A stretch of DNA of 64,000 nt from positions 1,736,001 through 1,800,000 of the forward strand of contig NZ_RJKE01000001.1 in the NCBI RefSeq assembly GCF_003751225.1. Reading direction: 5' to 3'. Position 1 is the stretch's first letter. The number at the start of each line of letters is the position of its first letter. Positions 27,422-35,341 of the stretch are shown piece after piece. Source of the stretch: Actinocorallia herbida (GTDB lineage Bacteria > Actinomycetota > Actinomycetes > Streptosporangiales > Streptosporangiaceae). The notes beneath the pieces are model-generated. The model searched no databases, was not told where the DNA came from, and was given only the letters and a program-made list of their open reading frames with translations. A program made the translations under genes and the position numbers.

Positions 27422-28594
27422 GTGGCCGGACCAGTGGATCGGCGGCCGGTGCAGCGGGATGATGCCGCTGTGGCAGTACTGGACACCCCGCTTTCGGCCG
27501 GTGTCGCCGGAGGCGCCCTCTTCGAACCCGTCGTCGACCTCGACGCGGGGGCGGTCATCGCCGTCACCGCGCACACCGGGCCGCCCGGTCCGGCCGAGCT
27601 CAGCGCCGACCCCGCGGCCGAGGACGTGCGCAGGGCGGTCGAAGGGGCGCGCGCGCTCGGCGGCGTGCCGCTGCCTCTGCGCGTCACCCTGCGGGCCGAG
27701 ACCCTCGCGCTCGGCCGCGGCCCGCTGACCCGGCTCCACCACGGGCTGCACGAGGCGGGGCGGCAGCCCAGGGACGTGATCGTGTGCGTCGCCGGGGGCT
27801 TCCCGCCCGCGGTGCGCGCCGCCGTCGCCGCCGGGGTCTCCGACCTGCGCCACGCGGGCTATCCCGTGGCGTTCGCCGGGCTCGGCGCCGCGCACGCGCC
27901 GCTCGACCTGCTCCTGGACGGCACCCCGTCGCTGGTGGAGATCGACCGCGACCTCGCCCGCCGCGCGGTCGCCGACCCGCGCCGGGCCGCCCTCGTCGCC
28001 GGCCTCGTCACCGTGGCGCACCGGGTCGGCACCCGGGTGCTCGCGCCCGGCGTGCAGACCGAGGAGCAGCTCGCCAAGCTGCGCGCCCTGGGCGTCCGCC
28101 TGGTGCAGGGCCCGTTCCTCACGCCGCGGGACTGGCGGCCGGGCCAGCCGGTCCCGGTGCCGGTCCCGGCGGTCGAGGAGACCTACGGCACCGCCGACCT
28201 CGGGCCGCGCGTCTCGGAGTTCACGCTGCCCGCGGTGACGATGCCCGACACCGCGAGCGCGGGCGAGGTGCTCGACGCGCTCGCCGGCGCCGACGGCACG
28301 GGCAGCATCGTGCTCGTCGACGCCAGGCACCGGCCGCGCGCGACGGTCAACAAGTCCCGGTTCCTGCTCACCCTGTCCGGCCCGTTCGGGCACGCCCTGC
28401 ACGCCAGCAAGCCCGCAGTCCGCCTCGCCGACGAGCCCCGGCTCGTGCCGCGCACCGTCCCGGCGGTCGCGGCGCTGCGCGCGGCCGGCCGGGACGAGGA
28501 GCGGGTCTACGACGACCTCGTCGTCATCGACGAGATCGGCAGGTGCCAGGGCGTCGTGCGGGTGGCCGACCTGATCAGGGCCCTGTCGCGCTGA
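27422..28594 (+). CDS. Degenerate EAL-domain protein with C-terminal CBS pair
   Basis: A 390-residue cytoplasmic protein. Residues about 25-235 follow an EAL phosphodiesterase fold: FEPVVDLDAG at strand 1, LVEIDRDLAR in place of the KID motif, and APGVQTEEQLAKLRALGV matching the AEGVET helix. The ExL motif is absent (VTAHT there) and DDFGTG is FAGLGA, so c-di-GMP hydrolysis is unlikely; ligand binding or a structural role remains possible. Residues about 250-390 look like two CBS-type repeats ending VVRVADLIRALS. The start is uncertain: GTG 27422 is the earliest, while GTG 27449 and 27470 are also in frame. Confidence 0.8.
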   Translation: MAGPVDRRPVQRDDAAVAVLDTPLSAGVAGGALFEPVVDLDAGAVIAVTAHTGPPGPAELSADPAAEDVRRAVEGARALGGVPLPLRVTLRAETLALGRGPLTRLHHGLHEAGRQPRDVIVCVAGGFPPAVRAAVAAGVSDLRHAGYPVAFAGLGAAHAPLDLLLDGTPSLVEIDRDLARRAVADPRRAALVAGLVTVAHRVGTRVLAPGVQTEEQLAKLRALGVRLVQGPFLTPRDWRPGQPVPVPVPAVEETYGTADLGPRVSEFTLPAVTMPDTASAGEVLDALAGADGTGSIVLVDARHRPRATVNKSRFLLTLSGPFGHALHASKPAVRLADEPRLVPRTVPAVAALRAAGRDEERVYDDLVVIDEIGRCQGVVRVADLIRALSR

Positions 28595-28606
28595 CCGCCC
28601 GCCGCG

Positions 28607-29386
28607 CTACTGCGGCCGGCCGGGGTTCAGCGCGATCGCGGCGAACTCCGCGCCCAGCGGGTCGGTGAGGACCGCGAACCTGCCGAACGGCGAGTCCACC
28701 GGCGGCTGGACGACCCGGCCGCCGTGCGCCGCCGCGGTCTTGGCGGCCGCCTCGGCGCTCGCGACGGCGAAGTAGGTCTTCCAGGTCGCCTTGCCGCCCA
28801 GCGCGGCGTCCACCTGCGCCCTGGGCACCCCGAAGACCCCGCAGACGGGCCTGCCGCCGACCGTCAGGGTCAGGTAGTCCACGCCCTCCTGGATCGGGTT
28901 GTCCGCCACGCCCAGGACCGTGCCGTAGAAATCGGCGGACCCCCGGGTGTCGGGGGTCACCAGCTCGTTCCAGGTGAACGCGCCGGGCTCGTTGACGAGC
29001 TCGGCCCCCGTGTGCGCCCGGCCCTGCCAGAGCCCGAACACCGCGCCCTCCGGGTCGGTGAGGACCGCCCTGCGCCCGAGGTCGCGGATGTCCTCCGGCG
29101 GAGTGAGCACCCCGGCTCCGGCGCCGGTCGCGCGCCCGGCCGCCGCGTCGCAGTCGTCGACCGCGAAGTAGATCCCCCAGAAGGCGGGGCCGGGGGCGCC
29201 GCCCGTGATGCCCGCCACCTTCTTGCCGCCGAGTGTCGCGGTGACGTAGCCGCCGTGCTCGTCCCCGCGCTGGAACTCCCAGCCCAGCAGCGGCCCGTAG
29301 AAGGCCTCGGCGGTGCCCGCGTCCGGGCCGACCAGGGTCATCCAGCAGGGCGTGCCCTGGGCCGCGTTGCCCGTGGTCTCGGGCAT
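28607..29386 (-). CDS. Tandem VOC/glyoxalase-fold protein
   Basis: A 259-residue protein with two vicinal-oxygen-chelate domains (about 10-125 and 135-255). Repeated elements are DAGTAEAFYGPLLGWEF and TRGSADFYGTVLGVADN, then VLTDPEGAVFGLWQ and VLTDPLGAEFAAIAL, with metal-ligand-like acidic residues. The family includes glyoxalases, dioxygenases and antibiotic-binding proteins such as bleomycin resistance; no precise role can be given. An AGAGGGGG site precedes the ATG. The much longer open frame upstream is ordinary GC-rich read-through. Its end is convergent with the EAL-CBS gene, 12 bases apart. Confidence 0.88.
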   Translation of the reverse strand: MPETTGNAAQGTPCWMTLVGPDAGTAEAFYGPLLGWEFQRGDEHGGYVTATLGGKKVAGITGGAPGPAFWGIYFAVDDCDAAAGRATGAGAGVLTPPEDIRDLGRRAVLTDPEGAVFGLWQGRAHTGAELVNEPGAFTWNELVTPDTRGSADFYGTVLGVADNPIQEGVDYLTLTVGGRPVCGVFGVPRAQVDAALGGKATWKTYFAVASAEAAAKTAAAHGGRVVQPPVDSPFGRFAVLTDPLGAEFAAIALNPGRPQ

Positions 29387-29710
29387 GTCATCCCCCTCTT
29401 CCTCGAGTTCTTCGGGCGCTCCCGCCGCACCGGGGCCCGGCGCCGCGGGTCCCTCCATGATCCTCGCCGCCCGGAGCGCCCCCTGAACCCCCCGGACCGA
29501 GAAGCCACCGCAAAAAGCGCCGGGCGGCCCGCGCCCCCGCGCCCCGGGGCCAAGAGAGTCCGGCGAAAAGGCCGTGGGAGCCGAATCTTGTTCGCGGCCC
29601 ATAACGCCCGCCACGTAGACTGTGGGCTGCTCCCGTGCCTCCGCCGCGTCCAGTGTGATGGTGCCGCAGGCGTCGAGCGGAGCCGTCGAACGTCCCCGGG
29701 GAGTCTTCAC
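29387..29710 (+). other. Divergent intergenic region before the ABC-F gene
   Basis: About 320 bases separate the VOC gene (minus) from the ABC-F gene (plus). It holds the candidate -10 at 29616 and a leader ORF from 29658. The part 29387-29600 is GC-rich and I see no gene or clear structure in it. Confidence 0.5.
29616..29621 (+). promoter_or_regulatory. Candidate -10 element of the ABC-F promoter
   Basis: TAGACT fits TANNNT and lies about 90 bases before the ABC-F start, leaving a leader of roughly 83 bases that contains a short ORF. No clear -35 is found at standard spacing. The same hexamer precedes the ABC ATPase gene at 3194. Confidence 0.35.
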
Positions 29711-29714
29711 TTGA
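29658..29714 (+). CDS. Possible 18-codon leader peptide of the ABC-F gene
   Basis: ATG at 29658 opens a frame reading MVPQASSGAVERPRGVFT and then TGA. This stop (29712-29714) overlaps the TTG start of the ABC-F gene (29711-29713). Such an arrangement can couple translation or let drug-stalled ribosomes control the next gene, as leader ORFs do for several ABC-F resistance genes (known for the class). No good ribosome site precedes it, so translation is uncertain. Confidence 0.4.
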   Translation: MVPQASSGAVERPRGVFT

Positions 29715-31309
29715 TCATCGCTAAAGACATCGAGCTGCGCGCCGGAGCCCGGCTGCTGATCGACAACGTCACGTTCCGGATCAACCCGGGCGACCGGGTC
29801 GGCCTGGTCGGCCGCAACGGCGCGGGCAAGACCACGCTGACCAAGGTGCTGGCGGGCGAGGGCCTGCCCGCGGCGGGCGAGGTCACCCGCTCGGGCACCC
29901 TGGGCTACCTGCCGCAGGACCCGCGCTCGGGCGACCTCGAGGTCCTCGCGCGCGACCGCATCCTGGCCGCCCGCGGCCTGGACGAGGTCTTCCGGCAGCT
30001 CCGCGCCGCCGAGGAGGCGATGTCCACCCAGACGGGCGCGGCCCGCGACAAGGCGGTGCGCAAGTACGGCAGGGCCGAGGACCGCCTGCACGTGCTGGGC
30101 GGCTACGCGGCCGAGTCCGAGGCCGCCGCCATCTCCTCCAGCCTCGGCCTGCCCGACCGGGTCCTGGGGCAGCCGCTGAGCACCCTGTCCGGCGGCCAGC
30201 GCCGCCGGGTGGAGCTGGCCCGCATCCTGTTCTCCAACGCCGACACGCTGCTCCTGGACGAGCCCACCAACCACCTGGACGCCGACTCGATCGTCTGGCT
30301 GCGGGACTTCCTGAAGAACCACCAGGGCGGCCTGGCGATCATCAGCCACGACGTGGGCCTGCTGGAGGCCGTGGTGAACCGGGTCTTCCACCTGGACGCC
30401 AACCGCTCGGTGATCGACGTCTACAACGTCGGCTGGAAGAAGTACCTGGACACCCGCGAGACCGACGAGAAGCGGCGCAAGCGCGAGTACGCCAACGCCG
30501 CGAGGCAGGCCGGCGCGCTCCAGTCGCAGGCCGACAAGATGCGCGCCAAGGCCACCAAGGCCAAGGCGGCCCAGCAGATGCTGAAGCGCGCCGACCGGCT
30601 GCTGGCGGGCGTCGAGGGCGAGCGGCAGAGCGACCGGGTGGCCAAGCTGCGCTTCCCGGAACCGGCACCGTGTGGCAAAACCCCCCTCACCGCGGAGGGT
30701 TTGTCTAAATCGTACGGTTCTTTGGAGATCTTCACAGATGTCGGACTCGCCATCGACCGCGGTAGCCGGGTGGTCGTGCTTGGACTGAACGGAGCGGGGA
30801 AAACGACGCTGCTCCGCCTGCTCGGTGGCGTCGAAAAGCCCGATACAGGAAGTGTTGTACCGGGTCATGGACTTCGCCTGGGTTACTACGCCCAGGAGCA
30901 TGAAACTCTCGATCACGACCGTTCCGTCTTGGACAACATGAAGTCCGCGGCGCCCGATCTTCCGGAGGTCGAGGCGCGCAAGGTCCTCGGGTCGTTCCTG
31001 TTCGTCGGAGACGATGTCGACAAGCCCGCGGGGGTCCTGTCCGGAGGTGAGAAGACCAGGCTGGCACTGGCCACGCTGGTGGTCTCCCGGGCCAATGTGC
31101 TGCTGCTCGACGAGCCCACGAACAACCTCGATCCGGCGAGCCGCGAGGAGATCCTCGGGGCCATCAACACCTTCGCCGGTGCCATAGTCATGGTCACTCA
31201 CGACGAAGGCGCGGTGACCGCACTCCAACCGGAACGCGTGATTTTGCTCCCCGATGGTGTCGAAGACATCTGGAGTGACGAATTCGCCGATCTGGTGGCT
31301 CTGGCTTGA
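29711..31309 (+). CDS. ABC-F family ATPase (ribosome-associated type)
   Basis: A 532-residue soluble protein with two ABC domains and no membrane part. Domain 1 has Walker A GRNGAGKTT, signature LSGGQRRR and LLLDEPTNHLD; domain 2 has GLNGAGKTT, LSGGEKTR and LLLDEPTNNLD. Between them a charged linker (about residues 240-310, rich in Lys, Arg and Ala) reaches the ribosomal P-site region in this family. ABC-F proteins act on stalled ribosomes or protect against ribosome-binding antibiotics. Start is TTG with GGGGAG seven bases upstream. Composition changes near 30660: the second half is clearly lower in GC. The mycobacterial homolog sits near echA12 and a small HTH gene, as here. Confidence 0.93.
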   Translation: MIIAKDIELRAGARLLIDNVTFRINPGDRVGLVGRNGAGKTTLTKVLAGEGLPAAGEVTRSGTLGYLPQDPRSGDLEVLARDRILAARGLDEVFRQLRAAEEAMSTQTGAARDKAVRKYGRAEDRLHVLGGYAAESEAAAISSSLGLPDRVLGQPLSTLSGGQRRRVELARILFSNADTLLLDEPTNHLDADSIVWLRDFLKNHQGGLAIISHDVGLLEAVVNRVFHLDANRSVIDVYNVGWKKYLDTRETDEKRRKREYANAARQAGALQSQADKMRAKATKAKAAQQMLKRADRLLAGVEGERQSDRVAKLRFPEPAPCGKTPLTAEGLSKSYGSLEIFTDVGLAIDRGSRVVVLGLNGAGKTTLLRLLGGVEKPDTGSVVPGHGLRLGYYAQEHETLDHDRSVLDNMKSAAPDLPEVEARKVLGSFLFVGDDVDKPAGVLSGGEKTRLALATLVVSRANVLLLDEPTNNLDPASREEILGAINTFAGAIVMVTHDEGAVTALQPERVILLPDGVEDIWSDEFADLVALA

Positions 31310-31423
31310 CCTTCTGAGGAAGCAGGCAGATCTTTTCTGGCCTACCGGGTAGCCGTGACGGCGAAGATGTCTGATCATGGGGGCAGATACGCAGCGGTCA
31401 CCACATCACTACGGGAGGTACTC

Positions 31424-31636
31424 GTGGCAGAAACCCTGAAGAAGGGCACCCGCGTGACCGGTGCCGAGCGCGACAAGCTCGCCGGCGAGCTCAAGAAGCG
31501 GTACGACGCCGGAGAGAGCATCCGCGCCCTGGCAGCCGCCACCGGCCGTTCCTACGGATTCATCCACCGGATACTCACGGAGTCGGGAGTGAACCTTCGG
31601 GGCCGCGGCGGCGCCACCCGGGGCAAGAAGGCCTGA
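31424..31636 (+). CDS. Small helix-turn-helix protein
   Basis: A 70-residue protein that is nearly all HTH: KKRYDAGESIRALAAATGRSYGFIHRILTESGV, with a basic glycine-rich tail RGRGGATRGKKA. The HTH resembles a short Sigma70 region 4-like or resolvase-like fold used for DNA binding. GTG start with GGGAGG at good spacing. It lies 115 bases after the ABC-F gene and shares its moderate GC. In M. tuberculosis a like-sized HTH gene (Rv1473A, from memory) follows the ABC-F gene, so the pair is probably conserved. Confidence 0.82.
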   Translation: MAETLKKGTRVTGAERDKLAGELKKRYDAGESIRALAAATGRSYGFIHRILTESGVNLRGRGGATRGKKA

Positions 31637-31805
31637 TCCACCGGGCCGCCCCCGCATCGGACGACCCGGCCGCCCGCCACGACGACATCGAACCGCTACA
31701 CCCGAGTAACATTCGGTTCGGTCGCGGTGGCGGGCCCGGGGTCCGCGCCCGCACTTCGGGCACCGGTCTGGCCGTCAGGCCGGGCCCCGCGGAGGAAGGC
31801 GTGAG

Positions 31806-32573
31806 ATGACGGATCTCGAACGGGCCGGGTTGCGGCTCGAGTACAACCACGACGGTGCGGTGGCGGAGATCGCCCTGAACCGCCCGGAGCGGCGCAACGC
31901 GCAGTCTCCGGCCATGTGGGCCGGGCTCGCCTCCCTCGGCGAGGAGCTGCCCGACACCGTCCGCGTCGTGGTCCTGCGCGGCGAGGGGCCCTCGTTCTCC
32001 GCGGGGCTCGACATCCGCGCGTTCACCGCCGAAGGCATCCCCGGCGAGGGTCCGGCGTTGCCGCCCGGCATCTCCCGCCCGGACCTCGCCGATCTGATCG
32101 GCGTCTACCAGGAGGGCTTCCGCTGGCTGCGCGACCCGCGGTTCACCACCATCGCCGCGGTGCACGGCCACGCGATCGGCGCGGGCTTCCAGCTCGCCCT
32201 GTCCTGCGATCTGCGCGTCGCCGCCGAGGACGTCAGGTTCTGCATGAAGGAGCCCGCGCTCGGCCTCGTGCCCGACCTCACCGGCACCAAGCCGCTGGTC
32301 GACATCGTCGGCCTGCCGCGCGCGCTGGAGCTGTGCCTGACGGCCCGCGACATCCACGCCGAGGAGGCCCGCGAGCTGGGCCTGGTGGAGAAGATCGTCA
32401 AGAACGAGGATCTGGACGGGGCGGTCGCCGAACTCGTCGCCGCCCTGCTCAAGATCGACGCGGGGGCCGCGCGGGCCACCAAGGCCCTGCTCCAGAAGGC
32501 GCCGGGCAACAGCCTCGACGACCAGTGCCGCGCGGAGCGCGAAGCCCAGGTGCTGCGTATGGTGCGCGACTAG
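31806..32573 (+). CDS. Enoyl-CoA hydratase/isomerase family protein
   Basis: A 255-residue crotonase-fold protein. The oxyanion-hole segments are SFSAGLDIRAF and HGHAIGAGFQLALSCDLRVA. At the first catalytic Glu of rat enoyl-CoA hydratase (E144) it has Gln (GAGFQLAL); the second is kept in MKEPALGLVPD. One-Glu members are often isomerases or other crotonase enzymes, so plain hydration is uncertain. It is related by neighbourhood to mycobacterial echA12. GAGGAAGG precedes the ATG. An exporter gene follows after 64 bases. Confidence 0.88.
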   Translation: MTDLERAGLRLEYNHDGAVAEIALNRPERRNAQSPAMWAGLASLGEELPDTVRVVVLRGEGPSFSAGLDIRAFTAEGIPGEGPALPPGISRPDLADLIGVYQEGFRWLRDPRFTTIAAVHGHAIGAGFQLALSCDLRVAAEDVRFCMKEPALGLVPDLTGTKPLVDIVGLPRALELCLTARDIHAEEARELGLVEKIVKNEDLDGAVAELVAALLKIDAGAARATKALLQKAPGNSLDDQCRAEREAQVLRMVRD

Positions 32574-32637
32574 GAATAACAGGCATGATCGTCGGATTCC
32601 CCTTAGGGATGACGAAAAGCCTCTAGGAGTTGACTGC

Positions 32638-34548
32638 ATGGGCATGCCCGGCAACGGATTCGCGACGATGAGCTCCTACCGCAGGGACCCATCGGTGAAG
32701 CACGCGCGACTGAAGCCCGGCACCGTCCGCCGCATCGTCTCCTACGCCCGCCCCTACAAGCGGGACATGGCGTGGTTCCTCGGTCTGAACGCGCTGTCCG
32801 CCACGATCGTGGTGGCCGGACCGCTGATGATCCAGCGGATCATCGACAAGGGCGTCGTCCCGGGGAACCTCACCGTCGTCGTCTGGCTGTCGGTCGGGCT
32901 CGCGGTGCTGGCGCTGGTCGACGCCGTCCTGTCGCTCGGCCAGCGCTGGTTCTCCGCGCGGGTGGGGGAGGGGCTGATCTACGACCTGCGCACCCAGGTC
33001 TTCGACCACGTCCAGCGGATGCCGGTCGCCTTCTTCGTCCGCGCCCAGACCGGAGCCCTGGTGTCCCGGCTCAACAACGACGTGATCGGCGCCCAGCGCG
33101 CGCTGACGACCACGCTCTCCTCGGTCGTCTCCAATGTGATCAGCCTGGTGCTGGTCCTCGTCGCGATGCTCTACCTGTCGTGGCCGATCACGCTCATCTC
33201 GCTGCTCCTGCTGCCCGTCTTCATCATCCCGGCCAAGCTCGTCGGGCGGCGGCTCCAGCGGATCAGCCGCGAGCAGATGGTGCTGGACGCCGAGATGGGC
33301 TCGCTCATGACCGAGCGGTTCAACGTCGCGGGCGCGATGCTCGCCAAGCTGTACGGGCGCCCCGCCGACGAGTCCGAGGGCTTCTCCGGCCGGGCCGGAA
33401 GGGTTCGCGACGTCGGCGTCGCCGCCGCGATGTACGGCCGGGTGATCTTCACCGCGCTGACCCTGGTGTCCGCCCTGGCGACCGCCGCGATCTACGGCGT
33501 CGGCGGAGCGCTGACCGTCTCGGGGGCCATGCAGATCGGCACCCTCGTGGCGCTCGCCGCCCTGCTCAACCGCATGTACGGCCCGCTGACGGCGCTGTCG
33601 AACGTGCAGGTCGACGTGATGACCGCGCTGGTCAGCTTCGACCGGGTGTTCGAGGTGCTGGACCTGGAGCCGATGGTCCGGGAGCGGCCCGGCGCCCGTC
33701 CGCTGGCCGCGCCGAAGGAGGGGGAGCCCGCCGCTCCGCGGGTGGAGTTCGACCACGTGGTGTTCAGGTACCCCTCGGCGGAGGAGGTGTCGCTGGCCTC
33801 GCTGGAGTCGATCGCGCGGTCCGACACCGCCCCGTCGCGCGAGGTGCTGCACGACGTGTCCTTCACCGCCGAGCCCGGCCAGATGATCGCGCTCGTCGGG
33901 CACTCGGGCGCGGGCAAGAGCACGATGACCCAGCTCGCCTCCCGGCTCTACGACGTCACCGAGGGCGAGGTCCGGATCGGCGGGACCGATGTGCGGGACC
34001 TGACCCTGGCGTCCCTGTCGGACACCGTCGGCGTGGTCACCCAGGAGGCCCATCTGTTCCACGCGACGATCGGCGACAACCTCCGGTACGCCAGGCCCGA
34101 CGCGACCGATGCGGAGCTCTGGGCGGCCCTGGGCGACGCGCAGATCCGGGAGCTGGTCGAGGACATGCCCGACGGCCTGGACACGGTGGTCGGCGACCGC
34201 GGCCACCGCCTGTCCGGCGGGGAGAAGCAGCGGATGGCGATCGCGCGGCTGCTGCTCAAGGCCCCGGCCGTGGTGGTGCTGGACGAGGCCACCGCGCACC
34301 TGGACTCCGAGTCGGAGGCCGCGGTGCAGAAGGCGCTGGCCACCGCCCTCGCGGGCCGCACCTCGCTGGTGATCGCGCACCGGCTGTCCACGATCCGCGA
34401 GGCCGACGAGATCCTCGTCGTCTCCGACGGCAGGATCGCCGAGCGCGGCGGCCACGACGAGCTGCTGGCCGCGAACGGCCTTTACGCCGAGCTGTACCGC
34501 ACCCAGTTCGCCCGCCAGGAGGACCAGGATTCCACTCCGCTAGGATGA
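32638..34548 (+). CDS. ABC exporter, fused membrane and ATPase domains
   Basis: A 636-residue half-transporter of the MsbA/LmrA type that should work as a homodimer. Residues about 35-330 form the six-helix membrane domain (AFFVRAQTGALVSRLNNDV is a coupling region). Residues about 365-620 form the ATPase: Walker A GHSGAGKST, signature LSGGEKQR, Walker B VVVLDEATAHLD and IAHRLST. An insert of about 20 residues (SAEEVSLASLESIARSDTAP) lies between the A-loop Tyr region and the first strands, which is uncommon. The substrate is unknown; drug or lipid export is usual for the class. TAGGAG lies upstream of the ATG. Confidence 0.93.
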   Translation: MGMPGNGFATMSSYRRDPSVKHARLKPGTVRRIVSYARPYKRDMAWFLGLNALSATIVVAGPLMIQRIIDKGVVPGNLTVVVWLSVGLAVLALVDAVLSLGQRWFSARVGEGLIYDLRTQVFDHVQRMPVAFFVRAQTGALVSRLNNDVIGAQRALTTTLSSVVSNVISLVLVLVAMLYLSWPITLISLLLLPVFIIPAKLVGRRLQRISREQMVLDAEMGSLMTERFNVAGAMLAKLYGRPADESEGFSGRAGRVRDVGVAAAMYGRVIFTALTLVSALATAAIYGVGGALTVSGAMQIGTLVALAALLNRMYGPLTALSNVQVDVMTALVSFDRVFEVLDLEPMVRERPGARPLAAPKEGEPAAPRVEFDHVVFRYPSAEEVSLASLESIARSDTAPSREVLHDVSFTAEPGQMIALVGHSGAGKSTMTQLASRLYDVTEGEVRIGGTDVRDLTLASLSDTVGVVTQEAHLFHATIGDNLRYARPDATDAELWAALGDAQIRELVEDMPDGLDTVVGDRGHRLSGGEKQRMAIARLLLKAPAVVVLDEATAHLDSESEAAVQKALATALAGRTSLVIAHRLSTIREADEILVVSDGRIAERGGHDELLAANGLYAELYRTQFARQEDQDSTPLG

Positions 34549-34589
34549 TGACACTGCGCGTTCGGTGCGTGACTCGATGTGGTCATCAT
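34545..34589. repeat. 8-bp inverted repeat across the exporter stop codon
   Basis: ATGATGAC at 34545 pairs with GTCATCAT at 34582-34589; the loop is 29 bases. The left arm contains the TGA of the exporter. It may be a weak terminator or a protein-binding site. Confidence 0.3.
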
Positions 34590-34626
34590 TGAAGGCGGTC
34601 AGGTCATCGGTCTCGGGGGAGAAGCC

Positions 34627-35058
34627 ATGATCAAGACGGTGGGGGTCGGGCTCGCCGCGTGCCTCGCGCTCGCGGGCTGCGGGAGCGACGTGCCGGGCGG
34701 CAGGTCGTCCCCGAACAGCTTCACCGGGCCGGTCAAGACCCCGTCGCCGACGGTCACCGTGACCGTCGCGGGCAAGACCGTCACCGTCACGCCCAAGGCG
34801 ACCGGGCCCGCCACCGCGGGCCAGGTCTGCGAGATCGAGGGCTTCGTCGCCAAGAACTCCGCGGGCCGCCAGGTGCGGTGCGTGAAGAAGACCGGCGAGA
34901 AGAAGACCCTGTGGGTGATCGACGCCGGCGCCGACCCCGACGGCACCGTCCGGCCCGGGGAGCAGTGCCCGGCCGCGGGCGCGACCGGCCACGACGGCGG
35001 CGTCAACTACACCTGCACGAGGGGGGCCGGCGGCCAGAACCGCTGGCGTCCCGCCTGA
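34627..35058 (+). CDS. Small lipoprotein, unknown function
   Basis: A 143-residue protein with a lipoprotein signal MIKTVGVGLAACLALAGC (lipobox LAGC), so it should be anchored outside the cell membrane. A linker rich in Thr, Val and Pro (TVTVTVAGKTVTVTPK) precedes a C-terminal domain of about 80 residues with four cysteines (QVCEIEG, QVRCVKK, EQCPAAG, YTCTRG), probably two disulfides. The ATG was chosen because the signal peptide begins there. No family is recognised. Confidence 0.75.
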   Translation: MIKTVGVGLAACLALAGCGSDVPGGRSSPNSFTGPVKTPSPTVTVTVAGKTVTVTPKATGPATAGQVCEIEGFVAKNSAGRQVRCVKKTGEKKTLWVIDAGADPDGTVRPGEQCPAAGATGHDGGVNYTCTRGAGGQNRWRPA

Positions 35059-35224
35059 CCGCGGTCCCGATCTTTTCGCGCACCGCGCTGTTCAACTGCT
35101 GTTCTGTCCGGTTTCCGGGGAGTTCTTCGGTCCGCGTGCCCGTGTTGGCGCGGCGGCCACCGGGAAGGCCGACCCTGGCCCCATCGGCGCCTTCCAGGCG
35201 TCCAGGCATGACGTGGAGATCTCC

Positions 35225-35341
35225 TTGCACCGGTTCCTTGTCCGTCTCACCGCCCTCGTCGTCGGCGCGGCCGCGACCGGCATGGCCATCGGCTGGCTGG
35301 CCGACGACCTTCGGCCCGGCGGCGCTCGGTCGTCTCAGTAG
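35225..35341 (+). CDS. Possible 38-residue membrane peptide
   Basis: A TTG preceded six bases upstream by GGAG opens a frame with one hydrophobic stretch, LVRLTALVVGAAATGMAIGW, and a charged tail. It ends inside the 3' end of the convergent sulfotransferase gene. Composition and ribosome site make it plausible, but it is short and I know no family. The stretch 35059-35224 before it shows nothing else. Confidence 0.3.
   Translation: MHRFLVRLTALVVGAAATGMAIGWLADDLRPGGARSSQ

Noticed and set aside
29387-31378. Long upstream extension of the VOC protein frame on the minus strand
   Set aside because: It runs antisense to the ABC-F gene; VOC similarity begins at the ATG at 29386, which has its own ribosome site.
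34579-34626. Longer N-terminus for the lipoprotein at 34627
   Set aside because: It would place 16 extra residues before a complete signal peptide with a proper basic start.
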